A DNA stretch of 64,000 bases from Dyella lutea (GTDB lineage: Bacteria > Pseudomonadota > Gammaproteobacteria > Xanthomonadales > Rhodanobacteraceae). Where the stretch lies: NCBI RefSeq assembly GCF_024158035.1, contig NZ_JAMZEK010000001.1, positions 841,001 to 905,000 on the forward strand, given 5' to 3'. Of the stretch, positions 1 to 9,169 are shown in pieces (positions within the stretch are counted from its first letter, which is position 1; each line of letters begins with the position of its first letter). Position numbers and translations under genes: made by a program. The notes under the pieces are model-generated. The model saw nothing but the letters and a program-made list of their open reading frames with translations. It searched no databases and had not been told where the DNA came from.

Positions 1-356
1 AGCTGGGCGTGGCCGGGATCAATTCGAACCTGGCCACCTTCATCCGCACGGTGGTGATTCTCGGCGTGACCGCCGCAATTCTCAGCCTGCGCGGAGAGTG
101 GGCCCGGCCGTCCGGCCTGCCCTGGCATAGCTGGCTGTTTCTGGTGCTCTCGGGTATCGCCACCGGATTGAGCTGGCTGTGCTACTACCGCGCGCTGCAG
201 CTGGGGCCGGTGAGCAAGGTGGCGCCGATCGACAAGCTCAGCGTGGCGATGGTGATCGTGCTGGGCCTGATGTTTCTGGGGGAGAAGCCCAGCGTGCCGA
301 TGCTGGTGGGTGGCGGCCTGATCGTTGCCGGCGCCATGGTGATCGCCCTGTTCTAG
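1..356 (+). CDS. EamA/DMT-family transporter, C-terminal part (truncated by window edge)
   Basis: Inner-membrane protein of the drug/metabolite transporter superfamily; the substrate cannot be told from sequence. About 115 residues are visible, reading in frame from the first bases. A GTG at position 9 could be read as a start, but the preceding in-frame Leu-Gly and the family pattern (LGVAGINSNLATFIRTVVIL) show that the gene begins upstream of the window. Four hydrophobic segments follow, with the typical EamA end: a YYRALQLGPVSKVAPIDKL stretch, then a helix with FLGEKPS and a last Gly-rich helix. Small one-repeat EamA proteins of about 140 residues are common, so probably little is missing. 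Confidence 0.85.
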   Translation, partial: LGVAGINSNLATFIRTVVILGVTAAILSLRGEWARPSGLPWHSWLFLVLSGIATGLSWLCYYRALQLGPVSKVAPIDKLSVAMVIVLGLMFLGEKPSVPMLVGGGLIVAGAMVIALF

Positions 357-365
357 CGCTCCCTG

Positions 366-448
366 TGTAGGAGCCCGCTCGCGGGCGATGCTCCTGCTCC
401 TGATTCCCATCAACGCCAAAAGGCATCGCCCGCGAGCGGGCTCCTACA
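366..448. repeat. REP doublet (REPIN-like inverted repeat)
   Basis: Two 26-base copies of a REP-type sequence lie in perfect inverted orientation at 366-391 and 423-448, separated by 31 bases. Each arm begins TGTAGGAGCCCGC, ends GGGCGATGC and is itself partly palindromic (GCCCGCTCGCGGGC). This resembles the GTAGGAGC-type REP elements of pseudomonads and xanthomonads, which are mobilised by RAYT (REP-associated tyrosine) transposases. No RAYT gene is in the window. The doublet lies just after the EamA stop and before the convergent GST gene, so it could also fold as a transcript-end hairpin. Confidence 0.85.
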
Positions 449-518
449 GAGGCTGTAGTGACTCCGCGCGAGGATGCGACGTGCGATGCCACGGCGGGGT
501 CCCAGGCAAGCGCAACCG

Positions 519-1223
519 TCAGCCGTCCAGCTCCGGGTAGTGGCGAAAGATGCCCTGCGTGTTGAAGGCCAGCCGCCGCGGTGACGCGAGATAGGCGGCG
601 ATGTTCGGGCGCTGCTCCACCCGGTCGGCCAGCGCGCGCAGGTGCGGCAGCTTGCGCGCCTGCCTGCGCATCGCCTTCGGGTAGGCGTATTCGAGCCCGC
701 GCATCAGCTGGAACAGCGACAGGTCGACATAGGAATGCCGGCCCAGCGCGTGGTGCCCACCGGCCGCAGCGAGCTCGCGCTCGAAGTAGCCGAGAAAACG
801 GCCCAGCCGATCGCGACGGAACGCCTCGGCCCGGCGCGCCGCTTCCTTGCGCTGCTCCTCGTAGTACAGCGATCCGCCCAGCGGGTGGTGGCTGTCGTGG
901 ATCTCGGTGACGAAGTCCGCGATGGTCAGTTGCCACTGCAGCGCCTGCAGGCGCCGTGCCTCGCTAGGCGGCACCAGCGCCAGCGCGGGGCCGAGGTAGT
1001 GCAGGATGTTCGCCACGTGCGCGATCACCTGCCGCCCGGCCTTGAGGAACGGCGGCGCAAAGGGCGTGACGCCCGGCTTCGCGCCGTCGAGGAACGGCTG
1101 CATGGCGCCGTCGCCGTGCACGCGCGCCACATCCACGTAGTCTGCTCCGGCATCTTCCAGCGCCAGTCGTACGAATTCACCGCGGCCCTGGATACCGGTC
1201 CAGTAGAAGAGCTGATAGCGCAC
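519..1223 (-). CDS. glutathione S-transferase family protein
   Basis: Probable cytosolic glutathione-dependent transferase of 234 residues, near the usual family length. The N-terminal thioredoxin-like domain starts MRYQLFYWTGIQGRGEFVRLALEDAG, with the Tyr/Trp region and the RGEFVRLAL helix seen in sigma-like GSTs. The remainder is the all-helical C-terminal domain. The C-terminal domain is longer than in classic GSTs, and a basic helix rich in Arg/Glu lies in the middle. It is a single gene, convergent to the EamA gene across the REP doublet. The substrate is unknown. Confidence 0.85.
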   Translation of the reverse strand: MRYQLFYWTGIQGRGEFVRLALEDAGADYVDVARVHGDGAMQPFLDGAKPGVTPFAPPFLKAGRQVIAHVANILHYLGPALALVPPSEARRLQALQWQLTIADFVTEIHDSHHPLGGSLYYEEQRKEAARRAEAFRRDRLGRFLGYFERELAAAGGHHALGRHSYVDLSLFQLMRGLEYAYPKAMRRQARKLPHLRALADRVEQRPNIAAYLASPRRLAFNTQGIFRHYPELDG

Positions 1224-1295
1224 GTCGGCTGCCTCGCAGGAAGTCGCCCCGACGCTAGCGGGCCGCGGCTTAAGCGGGCGTGTTCACCGCGGCAC

Positions 1296-1973
1296 TCAGG
1301 CGCGCGCGAGCACGGCTACGTGCACGTCCGTGCGCCAGGCAAAGCCGAGCTGCTCGTAGAGCCGGATCGCCGAGGTGTTGTCACGCCAGGCATGCAGGAA
1401 CGCGACATCGCCGCGTAGGGCGATGCGGGCGGCAACGTGCTGCGACAGCCGCCGCGCCAGGCCGCGGCCGCGGAAGTCCGGATGCGTGCACACCCCGCTG
1501 ACTTCGGTCCAGCCGGGGAAGCGGAAGCGTTCGCCGGCCATCGCCGCGAGGCGGCCGTCGATGCGGATGCCGACGAAGCGGCCCATGCGATGCGTGCGGG
1601 CGAGAAACGGGCCGGGCTGGGTGAGCGTGGCCAGCGCCAGCATCTCCGCTGCGTCGTCGTCGCCCAGCGGCACGATGCCGCTCTCGTCCTCGCCTTTGGC
1701 CAGCGGCTGCTCGGCCAACATCTGCACGCCCCACGCCTGCTTCACGGCGACCAGGCCGGGCGGCACCGTGATGGCCGGCACCTGCAGCTGGTAGACCTGC
1801 TCGCCCGGGCCGACCAGCGCGGTGAGTGCGGCGAGCGCCTGGTCGCTGTCGTCGCGCGCCGAGGCGAACAGATTCACGTCGGGGAGGTAACGCCGCGCCA
1901 GCGCGTCGCCCAGCGACAGCGCTTCGTGCGCCGTCGACAAGCTGGACCAGATCGGGCGGTCGAGCGGATGCAC
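1296..1973 (-). CDS. GNAT family N-acetyltransferase
   Basis: Probable acetyl-CoA-dependent N-acetyltransferase of 225 residues. The C-terminal half is an FR47-like GNAT fold: a strand at about 144-160 ([19 protein letters not shown]), the acetyl-CoA loop RGRGLARRL at 168-176, and a closing [10 protein letters not shown] at 202-211. The N-terminal 100 residues are less conserved and may shape the substrate pocket. The start lies 13 bases after the purH stop on the same strand, so it is probably cotranscribed with purH, although no role in purine synthesis is implied. In many relatives purD occupies this position; here it is absent. The substrate is unknown. Confidence 0.85.
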   Translation of the reverse strand: MHPLDRPIWSSLSTAHEALSLGDALARRYLPDVNLFASARDDSDQALAALTALVGPGEQVYQLQVPAITVPPGLVAVKQAWGVQMLAEQPLAKGEDESGIVPLGDDDAAEMLALATLTQPGPFLARTHRMGRFVGIRIDGRLAAMAGERFRFPGWTEVSGVCTHPDFRGRGLARRLSQHVAARIALRGDVAFLHAWRDNTSAIRLYEQLGFAWRTDVHVAVLARA

Positions 1974-1986
1974 GGCGCTGCGGCGA

Positions 1987-3597
<1,611 letters not shown>

Positions 3598-3692
3598 GGC
3601 GGCTTCCAGGGCTTCGGGAACCGGAGATTATAGCTCAGGAGCCCCGCGTCATTCCGCCCGTTGCCGGGAATCGCTCGGCGGTATGGATGGCC

Positions 3693-3720
3693 AAACGAAA
3701 CAGGGCCCCGCAGGGCCCTG
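3693..3720 (-). terminator. intrinsic terminator after fis
   Basis: A perfect 8-base-pair stem, CAGGGCCC/GGGCCCTG with a 4-base loop (3701-3720), lies 28 bases past the fis stop. Read on the minus strand it is followed by TTTCGTTT, a modest T-tract. It separates fis from purH. Confidence 0.65.
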
Positions 3721-3748
3721 ATGCATCGCTGGGCGATGTCCCGCCCGG

Positions 3749-4036
3749 TCAGAGCAGGCCGTGCTGGGCCAGTTTCTTGCGCAGCGTGGCGCGGTTGATG
3801 CCAAGCGCGGTGGCAGCGCGGCTCTGGTTGCCTTCGTGGAACGCCATCACCTCACGCAGGAGCGGCCCCTCGACCTCGCGGATCACCAGCGCGTGCAGGC
3901 CCTCGCTGCATTCCGTGTCGCCGATGTCGGCGAGGTAGCGACGCACGGTGCGCGCGACACACTCGCTCAGCGCGCTCTGTGACGAGGCATCCCGGCCGGC
4001 CTCGGGGACAGGCAGTCTCACGGCATTCAAAGGCAT
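3749..4036 (-). CDS. fis: Fis-family nucleoid DNA-binding protein
   Basis: Small DNA-bending nucleoid protein that modulates rRNA, recombination and growth-phase transcription in gammaproteobacteria. With the ATG at 4036 it has 95 residues (E. coli Fis has 98). A GTG three codons upstream (4045) is possible, but AGGG lies just before the ATG. The C-terminal half matches Fis: VRRYLADIG..., then MAFHEGNQSRAATALGINRATLRKKL, a helix-turn-helix. The N-terminal arm is divergent. In enterobacteria fis follows dusB; here it follows the zinc-ribbon DUF3426 gene across about 160 bases and precedes purH, an arrangement seen in xanthomonads. Confidence 0.93.
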   Translation of the reverse strand: MPLNAVRLPVPEAGRDASSQSALSECVARTVRRYLADIGDTECSEGLHALVIREVEGPLLREVMAFHEGNQSRAATALGINRATLRKKLAQHGLL

Positions 4037-4195
4037 ATCCCTCACGTCCTAGGGCGACGGCTGCGTCGGCCGTCGCCTCGATCTGATTGGTGGTTGCCGC
4101 GGAAGCGGCAGGCAGCCGATGCCGAACGACCTGCTGCGCGAAGTCACGGAGTGTACTCGCGCCGGGGTGCAAAATTAAGTGCGTGGCGCCCTTGA

Positions 4196-4999
4196 CTATT
4201 CGAAGCCGAACTCGAACGCCACGGCCCTGCGGCCGGGATCCTCGACCTCCAGCACGACGGCGGTGGTCGCGCCGGGCGCCATGCCGGCGCGCAGGCTTTC
4301 GCTGTCGTCCAGGTACTCTGACGGCCGCAGGCGGCGCATCGCCACGTGATGCCCCTGCGGGTCGGACAGCACGAGGGTGATGATCGGATAGGGCTGGGCG
4401 AACGGGGCATCGTTGCGGAACGTGGCGCTGATCATCAGCGCGCCCTTGACGCTGGGATGCGCCTCCACGTCACGGGCGAGCAGATGCATCTGCCGCACGC
4501 TGCGTACCAGTGGCAGCCGGCAACCGAGGACGGTGCACGCCTGCCGCAGCCAGGGACCGGTCACCGGGTCCGACAACAGGGTGTTGCGCTGGGCCCATGC
4601 GACCTGGGCGCCGAGCAGCAGCGTCAGCAGCAGACACACCGTCACCCAGGGCCAGCGGCGCTCGCCCAGGCCGTGGTCCGATGCACTGCGTCTCCGCCGC
4701 CGGGCGAAGCGCGGGGCGATGTCCTGGTCCTGCCAGGCAACGGGCAGTCCGTTCGCCCCCACCACGGCTTCCGGCTCGGGGCGTGGCCGATACACGGCCA
4801 GCTCCAGCTGGGGCGGAGGACCGGCCACGGCAGGCGGCGCCAGGCGCTGGAAGGGTTCGGGCGGCAGCTGGCTGGCGATGCAGGCGAGCGCATCGAACAC
4901 CGTCTGGCAATGTCCGCATTGCACGTGCCCACCCGCCGGCATCAGGGCGTCGGCGTCGAGCGAAAAAACGGTGAGGCAGTCAGGGCACTGGGTGTACAT
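4196..4999 (-). CDS. zinc-ribbon and DUF3426 membrane protein
   Basis: Protein of unknown function, 267 residues. The N-terminus is an MJ0042-type zinc ribbon with two Cys pairs (C5/C8 and C28/C31, CPDC and CGHC). A Pro-rich linker and a basic cluster (about 99-106) follow, then one membrane helix at about 116-136. The DUF3426 domain (about 150-267) is predicted to lie outside the cytoplasm: it contains a beta-rich ATFRNDAPFAQPYP stretch and an SEYL element like those of FxLYD/DUF3426 proteins. It sits between prmA (gap of 80 bases) and fis. The topology suggests a membrane-anchored protein with a cytoplasmic zinc ribbon. Confidence 0.88.
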   Translation of the reverse strand: MYTQCPDCLTVFSLDADALMPAGGHVQCGHCQTVFDALACIASQLPPEPFQRLAPPAVAGPPPQLELAVYRPRPEPEAVVGANGLPVAWQDQDIAPRFARRRRRSASDHGLGERRWPWVTVCLLLTLLLGAQVAWAQRNTLLSDPVTGPWLRQACTVLGCRLPLVRSVRQMHLLARDVEAHPSVKGALMISATFRNDAPFAQPYPIITLVLSDPQGHHVAMRRLRPSEYLDDSESLRAGMAPGATTAVVLEVEDPGRRAVAFEFGFE

Positions 5000-5079
5000 G
5001 CGGACCGGCGCGGTGAAGTGCCGCCAGCCTAGTGCAGCGGAGGCGACAAATCATCGTGGCATTGCGCGGAACGCGCGGC

Positions 5080-5976
5080 TCAGCGGCGGCGTCCGCTGAT
5101 GCGGACCCAGTCCTCCCGCCGGTCCACGCGCAGTTCGTCGAACCACTCGGCGTAGTGCTCGAGCAGTTCGTCCTGCTGCCCGTCCAGGATGCCGGAGATG
5201 GCGAACGGTGCACCCGGCTTCGCCGCGGCGGCGAAGGTCGGTGCCAGTTCGCCCAGCGGGCCGGCCAGGATGTTGGCGACGAACACGTCGGCTGGCGGTG
5301 CATGGAAATCCTCCGGCAGGCACACGGCGAGGCGGTTGGCCACACCGTTGCGTTCGGCGTTGTCGAGCGAGGCGGTCAGTGCCTGCGGATCGTTGTCCAC
5401 ACCGACCGCGTTGGCGGCGCCGAGCTTGAGTGCGGCGATGGCGAGGATGCCGGAGCCGCAGCCGAAGTCGGTCACCGTCCTGCCGGCGAGGTCGAGCGAG
5501 TCCAGCCACTCCAGGCAAAGCGCCGTGGTGGGGTGGGTGCCGCTGCCGAAGGCCAGGCCCGGATCGAGACGGACGACCACGATGGCGTCGTCCTGCGGCG
5601 GCTCGATGTTCCACGGATAGATCCAGGTCCGCCGGCCGAAGGCCATCGGCTGGAACTGGTCCATCCACGCGCGCTCCCAGTCCTGGTCCTCGACGTCGGT
5701 GAAGGCGAGCTGGTCCGGCTCCACCCAGGGCAGCAGCTCGGCCACCGCCTCGGCTAGGCCGCGGCGGTCGGTGTTGGCCTCGAACAGGACGTTCAGCGTG
5801 ATCGTCGGCCACAGCGGCAGCTCACCCACGCCCGGCTCGAAGATCGCCCGCTCGTCCGGCGTTTCGGCGTCGGCATCGCGCAGGGTGATCGACAGCGCGC
5901 CCAGTTCCTCCAGCGCCTCCTCGACTTGGGGCTGCTGTTCGGCACGGACGGTGAGAGAGAGTTCGAGGAAGGGCAT
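5080..5976 (-). CDS. prmA: ribosomal protein L11 methyltransferase
   Basis: SAM-dependent methyltransferase that trimethylates ribosomal protein L11. With the ATG at 5976 the product has 298 residues (E. coli PrmA has 293). An N-terminal ferredoxin-like substrate domain begins MPFLELSLTVRAEQQPQVEE. The linker and catalytic domain show AFGSGTHPTTALCLEWLD, then the SAM loop DFGCGSGILAIAALKLGA, and NILAGPL as the NxxP-like catalytic motif. The open frame extends to 6162, but that part runs through the accC terminator and is not PrmA-like. The leader has no Shine-Dalgarno sequence and is CU-rich. Confidence 0.95.
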   Translation of the reverse strand: MPFLELSLTVRAEQQPQVEEALEELGALSITLRDADAETPDERAIFEPGVGELPLWPTITLNVLFEANTDRRGLAEAVAELLPWVEPDQLAFTDVEDQDWERAWMDQFQPMAFGRRTWIYPWNIEPPQDDAIVVVRLDPGLAFGSGTHPTTALCLEWLDSLDLAGRTVTDFGCGSGILAIAALKLGAANAVGVDNDPQALTASLDNAERNGVANRLAVCLPEDFHAPPADVFVANILAGPLGELAPTFAAAAKPGAPFAISGILDGQQDELLEHYAEWFDELRVDRREDWVRISGRRR

Positions 5977-6029
5977 GAGGAGGGAGGTGGGCGAAGAGAA
6001 GTGAGGAGTGGGAGAAGTGCGTGTCGGCT

Positions 6030-6066
6030 GGGAAGAAAAAGAGGCAGGGCGATCGCACCTGCCTCT
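6030..6066 (-). terminator. intrinsic terminator after accC
   Basis: On the minus strand a 9-base-pair stem, AGAGGCAGG/CCTGCCTCT with a 9-base loop (6040-6066), is followed directly by TTTTTCTTCC. It lies 26 bases past the accC stop. It is a textbook intrinsic terminator that separates the accBC transcript from prmA. Confidence 0.85.
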
Positions 6067-6091
6067 GAGGTTTTTGATATCCGCTGCGGGG

Positions 6092-7459
6092 TCAGTGGTC
6101 GCCGGACGGATGGCCCTTGTGCTCGGCCATGCGCTTTTCCAGGTAGTGGATGTTCTGCCCACCCTGCTGGAAACCGACGTCGGCCATGATGCGCTGCTGC
6201 AGCGGAATGTTGCACTTCACCCCTTCGATCACCGTCTCGGCCAGCGCCAGGCGCATGCGCGCGATGGCGGTGGCACGGTCGCGGCCGTGCACGATCAGCT
6301 TGCCGATCATCGAGTCGTAGTTCGGCGGGATGCGGTAACCGTCGTACAGGTGGGTGTCCACGCGCACGCCGGGGCCGCCCGGGGCCTCGAAGCGCTTCAC
6401 CGTACCGGGTGAGGGCATGAAGTTGTCCGGGTCCTCGGCGTTGATGCGGCACTCGATCGCATGGCCGGTGATCTTGATGTCCTCCTGCCGGATCGACAGC
6501 TTCTCGCCGCCGGCGATCAGCAGCTGTTCGCGCACCAGGTCGACGCCGGTGATCAGCTCGGTCACCGGATGCTCCACCTGGATACGGGTGTTCATCTCGA
6601 TGAAGTAGAAGCGGCCGTTCTCGAACAGGAACTCGAACGTGCCGGCGCCGCGGTAGCCGATGCGGATGCAGGCATCCACGCAGACCTTGCCGATCTCCGC
6701 GCGCAGCTCCGGCGTGATGCCGGGGGCCGGCGCCTCCTCCACCACCTTCTGGTGGCGACGCTGCATCGAGCAGTCGCGCTCGCCCAGGTGGATCGCATTG
6801 CCCTGGCCGTCGGCCAGTACCTGGATCTCCACGTGGCGCGGGTTCTCCAGGAATTTCTCCATGTACACCATGTCGTTGCCGAAGGCCGCCTTGGCCTCCT
6901 GCTTGGTCATGGTGATGGCATTGCCCAGGTGTGCCTCGGTGCGCACCACGCGCATGCCGCGACCGCCGCCGCCGCCGGCGGCCTTGATGATCACCGGGTA
7001 GCCGATCTCGCGCGCGATGCGCATGTTCTGATCATTGTCTTCGCCCAGCGGGCCGCCGGAGCCCGGCACGCAGGGCACGCCGGCCGCCTTCATCGCCTTG
7101 ATCGCCTCGACCTTGTCGCCCATCAGGCGGATCACGTCGGCGGTCGGGCCGATGAAGATGAACCCCGACTGCTCCACCTGCTCGGCGAAGTCGGCGCGCT
7201 CGGAGAGGAAGCCGTAGCCCGGGTGGATCGCCTGGGCGTCGGTGATCTCCGCCGCGGCGATGATGCGTGGGATGTTGAGGTAGCTGTCGGTCGATGGCGC
7301 CGGACCGATGCAGATCGCCTCGTCGGCCAGGCCCACGTGCTTGAGGTTGCGGTCGGCGGTGGAGTGCACCGCGACCGTCTTGATGCCAAGGCTGTGGCAG
7401 GCGCGCAGCACGCGCAGCGCGATCTCGCCGCGGTTGGCAATGACGACTTTTTCTAGCAT
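6092..7459 (-). CDS. accC: acetyl-CoA carboxylase, biotin carboxylase subunit
   Basis: ATP-grasp enzyme that carboxylates the biotin on BCCP (AccB), the first half-reaction of acetyl-CoA carboxylase in fatty acid synthesis. It has 455 residues (E. coli 449). Visible parts are the N-terminal biotin carboxylase domain ([20 protein letters not shown]), the Gly-rich ATP loop [13 protein letters not shown], the catalytic [15 protein letters not shown] and [14 protein letters not shown] motifs, and the C-terminal domain ([12 protein letters not shown]). It starts 19 bases after the accB stop, as the classic accBC pair. A strong hairpin follows the stop. Confidence 0.97.
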   Translation of the reverse strand: MLEKVVIANRGEIALRVLRACHSLGIKTVAVHSTADRNLKHVGLADEAICIGPAPSTDSYLNIPRIIAAAEITDAQAIHPGYGFLSERADFAEQVEQSGFIFIGPTADVIRLMGDKVEAIKAMKAAGVPCVPGSGGPLGEDNDQNMRIAREIGYPVIIKAAGGGGGRGMRVVRTEAHLGNAITMTKQEAKAAFGNDMVYMEKFLENPRHVEIQVLADGQGNAIHLGERDCSMQRRHQKVVEEAPAPGITPELRAEIGKVCVDACIRIGYRGAGTFEFLFENGRFYFIEMNTRIQVEHPVTELITGVDLVREQLLIAGGEKLSIRQEDIKITGHAIECRINAEDPDNFMPSPGTVKRFEAPGGPGVRVDTHLYDGYRIPPNYDSMIGKLIVHGRDRATAIARMRLALAETVIEGVKCNIPLQQRIMADVGFQQGGQNIHYLEKRMAEHKGHPSGDH

Positions 7460-7478
7460 CGGAATATGTCCTGCCGGA

Positions 7479-7946
7479 TCAGGCGATGACGAACATCGGC
7501 TGGTCGAATTCCACCGGCTGGCCGTTCTCGACCAGGATGGCCTGCACCGTGCCGCCGACGTCGGCTTCGATCTGGTTGAACATCTTCATCGCCTCGATGA
7601 TGCCGATCGTCTCGCCCTGCTTGACCTGCTGGCCGACCTTCACGAACGCCGGGGCGCCCGGGGTGGAGGAGGCGTAGAAGGTGCCGACCATCGGCGCCTT
7701 GACCACATGGCCGGCCGGCAGCGCGTCGGCGGCAGGCGCCGCGTCTGCCGCCGGGGCGGCGGCCACCGGGGCCGCCGGAGCCGGCGCCGCGACCGGCGTC
7801 GCCGCCGGTGCCGGGGCGGCCACGGTGATGCCGCCCTTGGGTACGCGCGACAGGCGGACGACTTCCTCGCCCTCCTTGATTTCCAGTTCGGCGAGGTTGG
7901 ACTCCTCGAGCAGGTCGATGAGCTTCTTGATCTTGCGCAGGTCCAT
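7479..7946 (-). CDS. accB: acetyl-CoA carboxylase, biotin carboxyl carrier protein
   Basis: Carries the covalently bound biotin that shuttles carboxyl groups between AccC and the AccAD transferase. It has 155 residues. The N-terminus [17 protein letters not shown] is the typical dimerisation helix. It is followed by an Ala/Pro-rich linker (about 42-76) and the biotinyl domain (78-155). Biotin should attach to K121 in EAMKM. An AAGG ribosome-binding site lies 8 bases before the start. accC follows after 19 bases and aroQ lies 71 bases upstream, so aroQ-accB-accC may be one transcript. Confidence 0.96.
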   Translation of the reverse strand: MDLRKIKKLIDLLEESNLAELEIKEGEEVVRLSRVPKGGITVAAPAPAATPVAAPAPAAPVAAAPAADAAPAADALPAGHVVKAPMVGTFYASSTPGAPAFVKVGQQVKQGETIGIIEAMKMFNQIEADVGGTVQAILVENGQPVEFDQPMFVIA

Positions 7947-8017
7947 AAGGCAAACCTTTTTGCAGGGTTACCGCCCGCGGGCGGCTGGAAAGGAAAACGG
8001 AATCCGGACTGCCGCGC

Positions 8018-8479
8018 TCAGCGCGGCATGTCGGCCTCGGGCCGGGCCAGCCGACGTACCGCGGCATCCAGCGCCAGCCGATAGCTGTCGCTGCCGAAGC
8101 CGCTGACCACGCCGACGGCGATGTCCACCAGGTAGGAGTGGTGGCGGAACGGCTCGCGGGCGTGCACGTTGGACAGGTGCACCTCGATGAACGGGATCGC
8201 CACGGCGGACAGCGCGTCACGCAGGGCGATGCTGGTGTGAGTGAATGCGCCGGCGTTGCACAGGATCATCGCGGTCCGGTCGTCGCGCGCCTGGTGGATG
8301 CGGCCGATCAGTTCGTGCTCGGCATTGGACTGGTACCAGCTCAGTTCGTGACCCGCGGCGTGTGCCTGTTCGGCCAGGCCGGCGTTGATGTCCGCCAGCG
8401 TCTCGCGGCCGTAGATGTCCGGCTCGCGCACACCCAGCAGGTTCAGGTTGGGGCCGTGCAGGGCCAGGATCTTCGCCAT
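8018..8479 (-). CDS. aroQ: type II 3-dehydroquinate dehydratase
   Basis: Dehydrates 3-dehydroquinate to 3-dehydroshikimate in the shikimate pathway; a soluble dodecamer in this family. It has 153 residues, the usual size. Motifs are [17 protein letters not shown] near the N-terminus with the active-site Arg/Tyr loop, [14 protein letters not shown], the [16 protein letters not shown] stretch, and IEVHLSN with the catalytic His, followed by REPFRHHSY. It is first in the run aroQ-accB-accC, an order common in gammaproteobacteria. A 14-base palindrome (7971-7984) lies in the gap before accB. Confidence 0.96.
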   Translation of the reverse strand: MAKILALHGPNLNLLGVREPDIYGRETLADINAGLAEQAHAAGHELSWYQSNAEHELIGRIHQARDDRTAMILCNAGAFTHTSIALRDALSAVAIPFIEVHLSNVHAREPFRHHSYLVDIAVGVVSGFGSDSYRLALDAAVRRLARPEADMPR

Positions 8480-8626
8480 GCGGCTGCCTTCGCCAAGGTC
8501 GGAACGGGTCCGGAAGCGCCTCAGTGTGATCGCACCGATTCGAGTTGTCCAGTTCGGCGCAGATCGACGATGTTTGACGGAGAAGTCCGCGTTAAACCGT
8601 GCGCGGACGTATGTGACCGGTCAAGT

Positions 8627-9169
8627 TCAGTCCACCGGGCCGCCGCCGAGCCAGCGCGCCAGCGTGGTGGGGTCGAGCGGGCCGCGGCGCGTGGCGAGCA
8701 GGCGCCCGTCCGCGTCCAGCAGGGCGCTGTACGGCAGCACCTGCGTGGTATCGCCGAAACGCAGCGAGGTACTGGGCGAGACCAACTCGCCCAGCAGAAT
8801 CGGGTAATCCACCGGGTGCACGGAAAGAAAGGCGCGGGCGCGGGCCGGATCGTCCATCGCGATGCCGATCACCGTCGCGCTCCCGGCATGCTGCCGGGCA
8901 GCCTGTGCCAGCGTCGGCATCTCCTCCAGGCAGGGGCCGCACCAGCTGGCCCAGAAGTTCAGCAGCACCCGCTTGCCGCGGTAGTCGGACAGCCGATGCT
9001 GGCGGCCGTCGCTACCCATCAGGGCAAGGTCGGGAGCGAGGTCGCCGATGGTCGTCACGTGCACGCCTGCCGGCACGCGGGCCAGCCGGCTCCGGTGCTG
9101 CAGCCAGCCGCCGGCGGCGGCGAACAGGGTGGCGACCAGCAGCACGGTCCAGGTCTGGCGGTTGAACAT
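8627..9169 (-). CDS. TlpA-like membrane-anchored thioredoxin
   Basis: Probable periplasmic thiol-disulfide oxidoreductase of 180 residues. An N-terminal signal anchor (about 7-25) is followed by an AhpC/TSA-Redoxin/TlpA-type thioredoxin fold with the active site WASWCGPC at 73-80 and the cis-Pro near TQVLPYSALLD. The ATG at 9169 shares its A with the dsbD stop (TGATG), so translation is probably coupled. The partner is likely DsbD, whose membrane domain exports electrons. A longer open frame runs upstream, but that part only shadows dsbD. Confidence 0.92.
   Translation of the reverse strand: MFNRQTWTVLLVATLFAAAGGWLQHRSRLARVPAGVHVTTIGDLAPDLALMGSDGRQHRLSDYRGKRVLLNFWASWCGPCLEEMPTLAQAARQHAGSATVIGIAMDDPARARAFLSVHPVDYPILLGELVSPSTSLRFGDTTQVLPYSALLDADGRLLATRRGPLDPTTLARWLGGGPVD

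Noticed and set aside
7971..7984. 14-base GC palindrome between aroQ and accB as a terminator
   Set aside because: It has no loop and no directly following T-tract, and aroQ-accB are plausibly cotranscribed.
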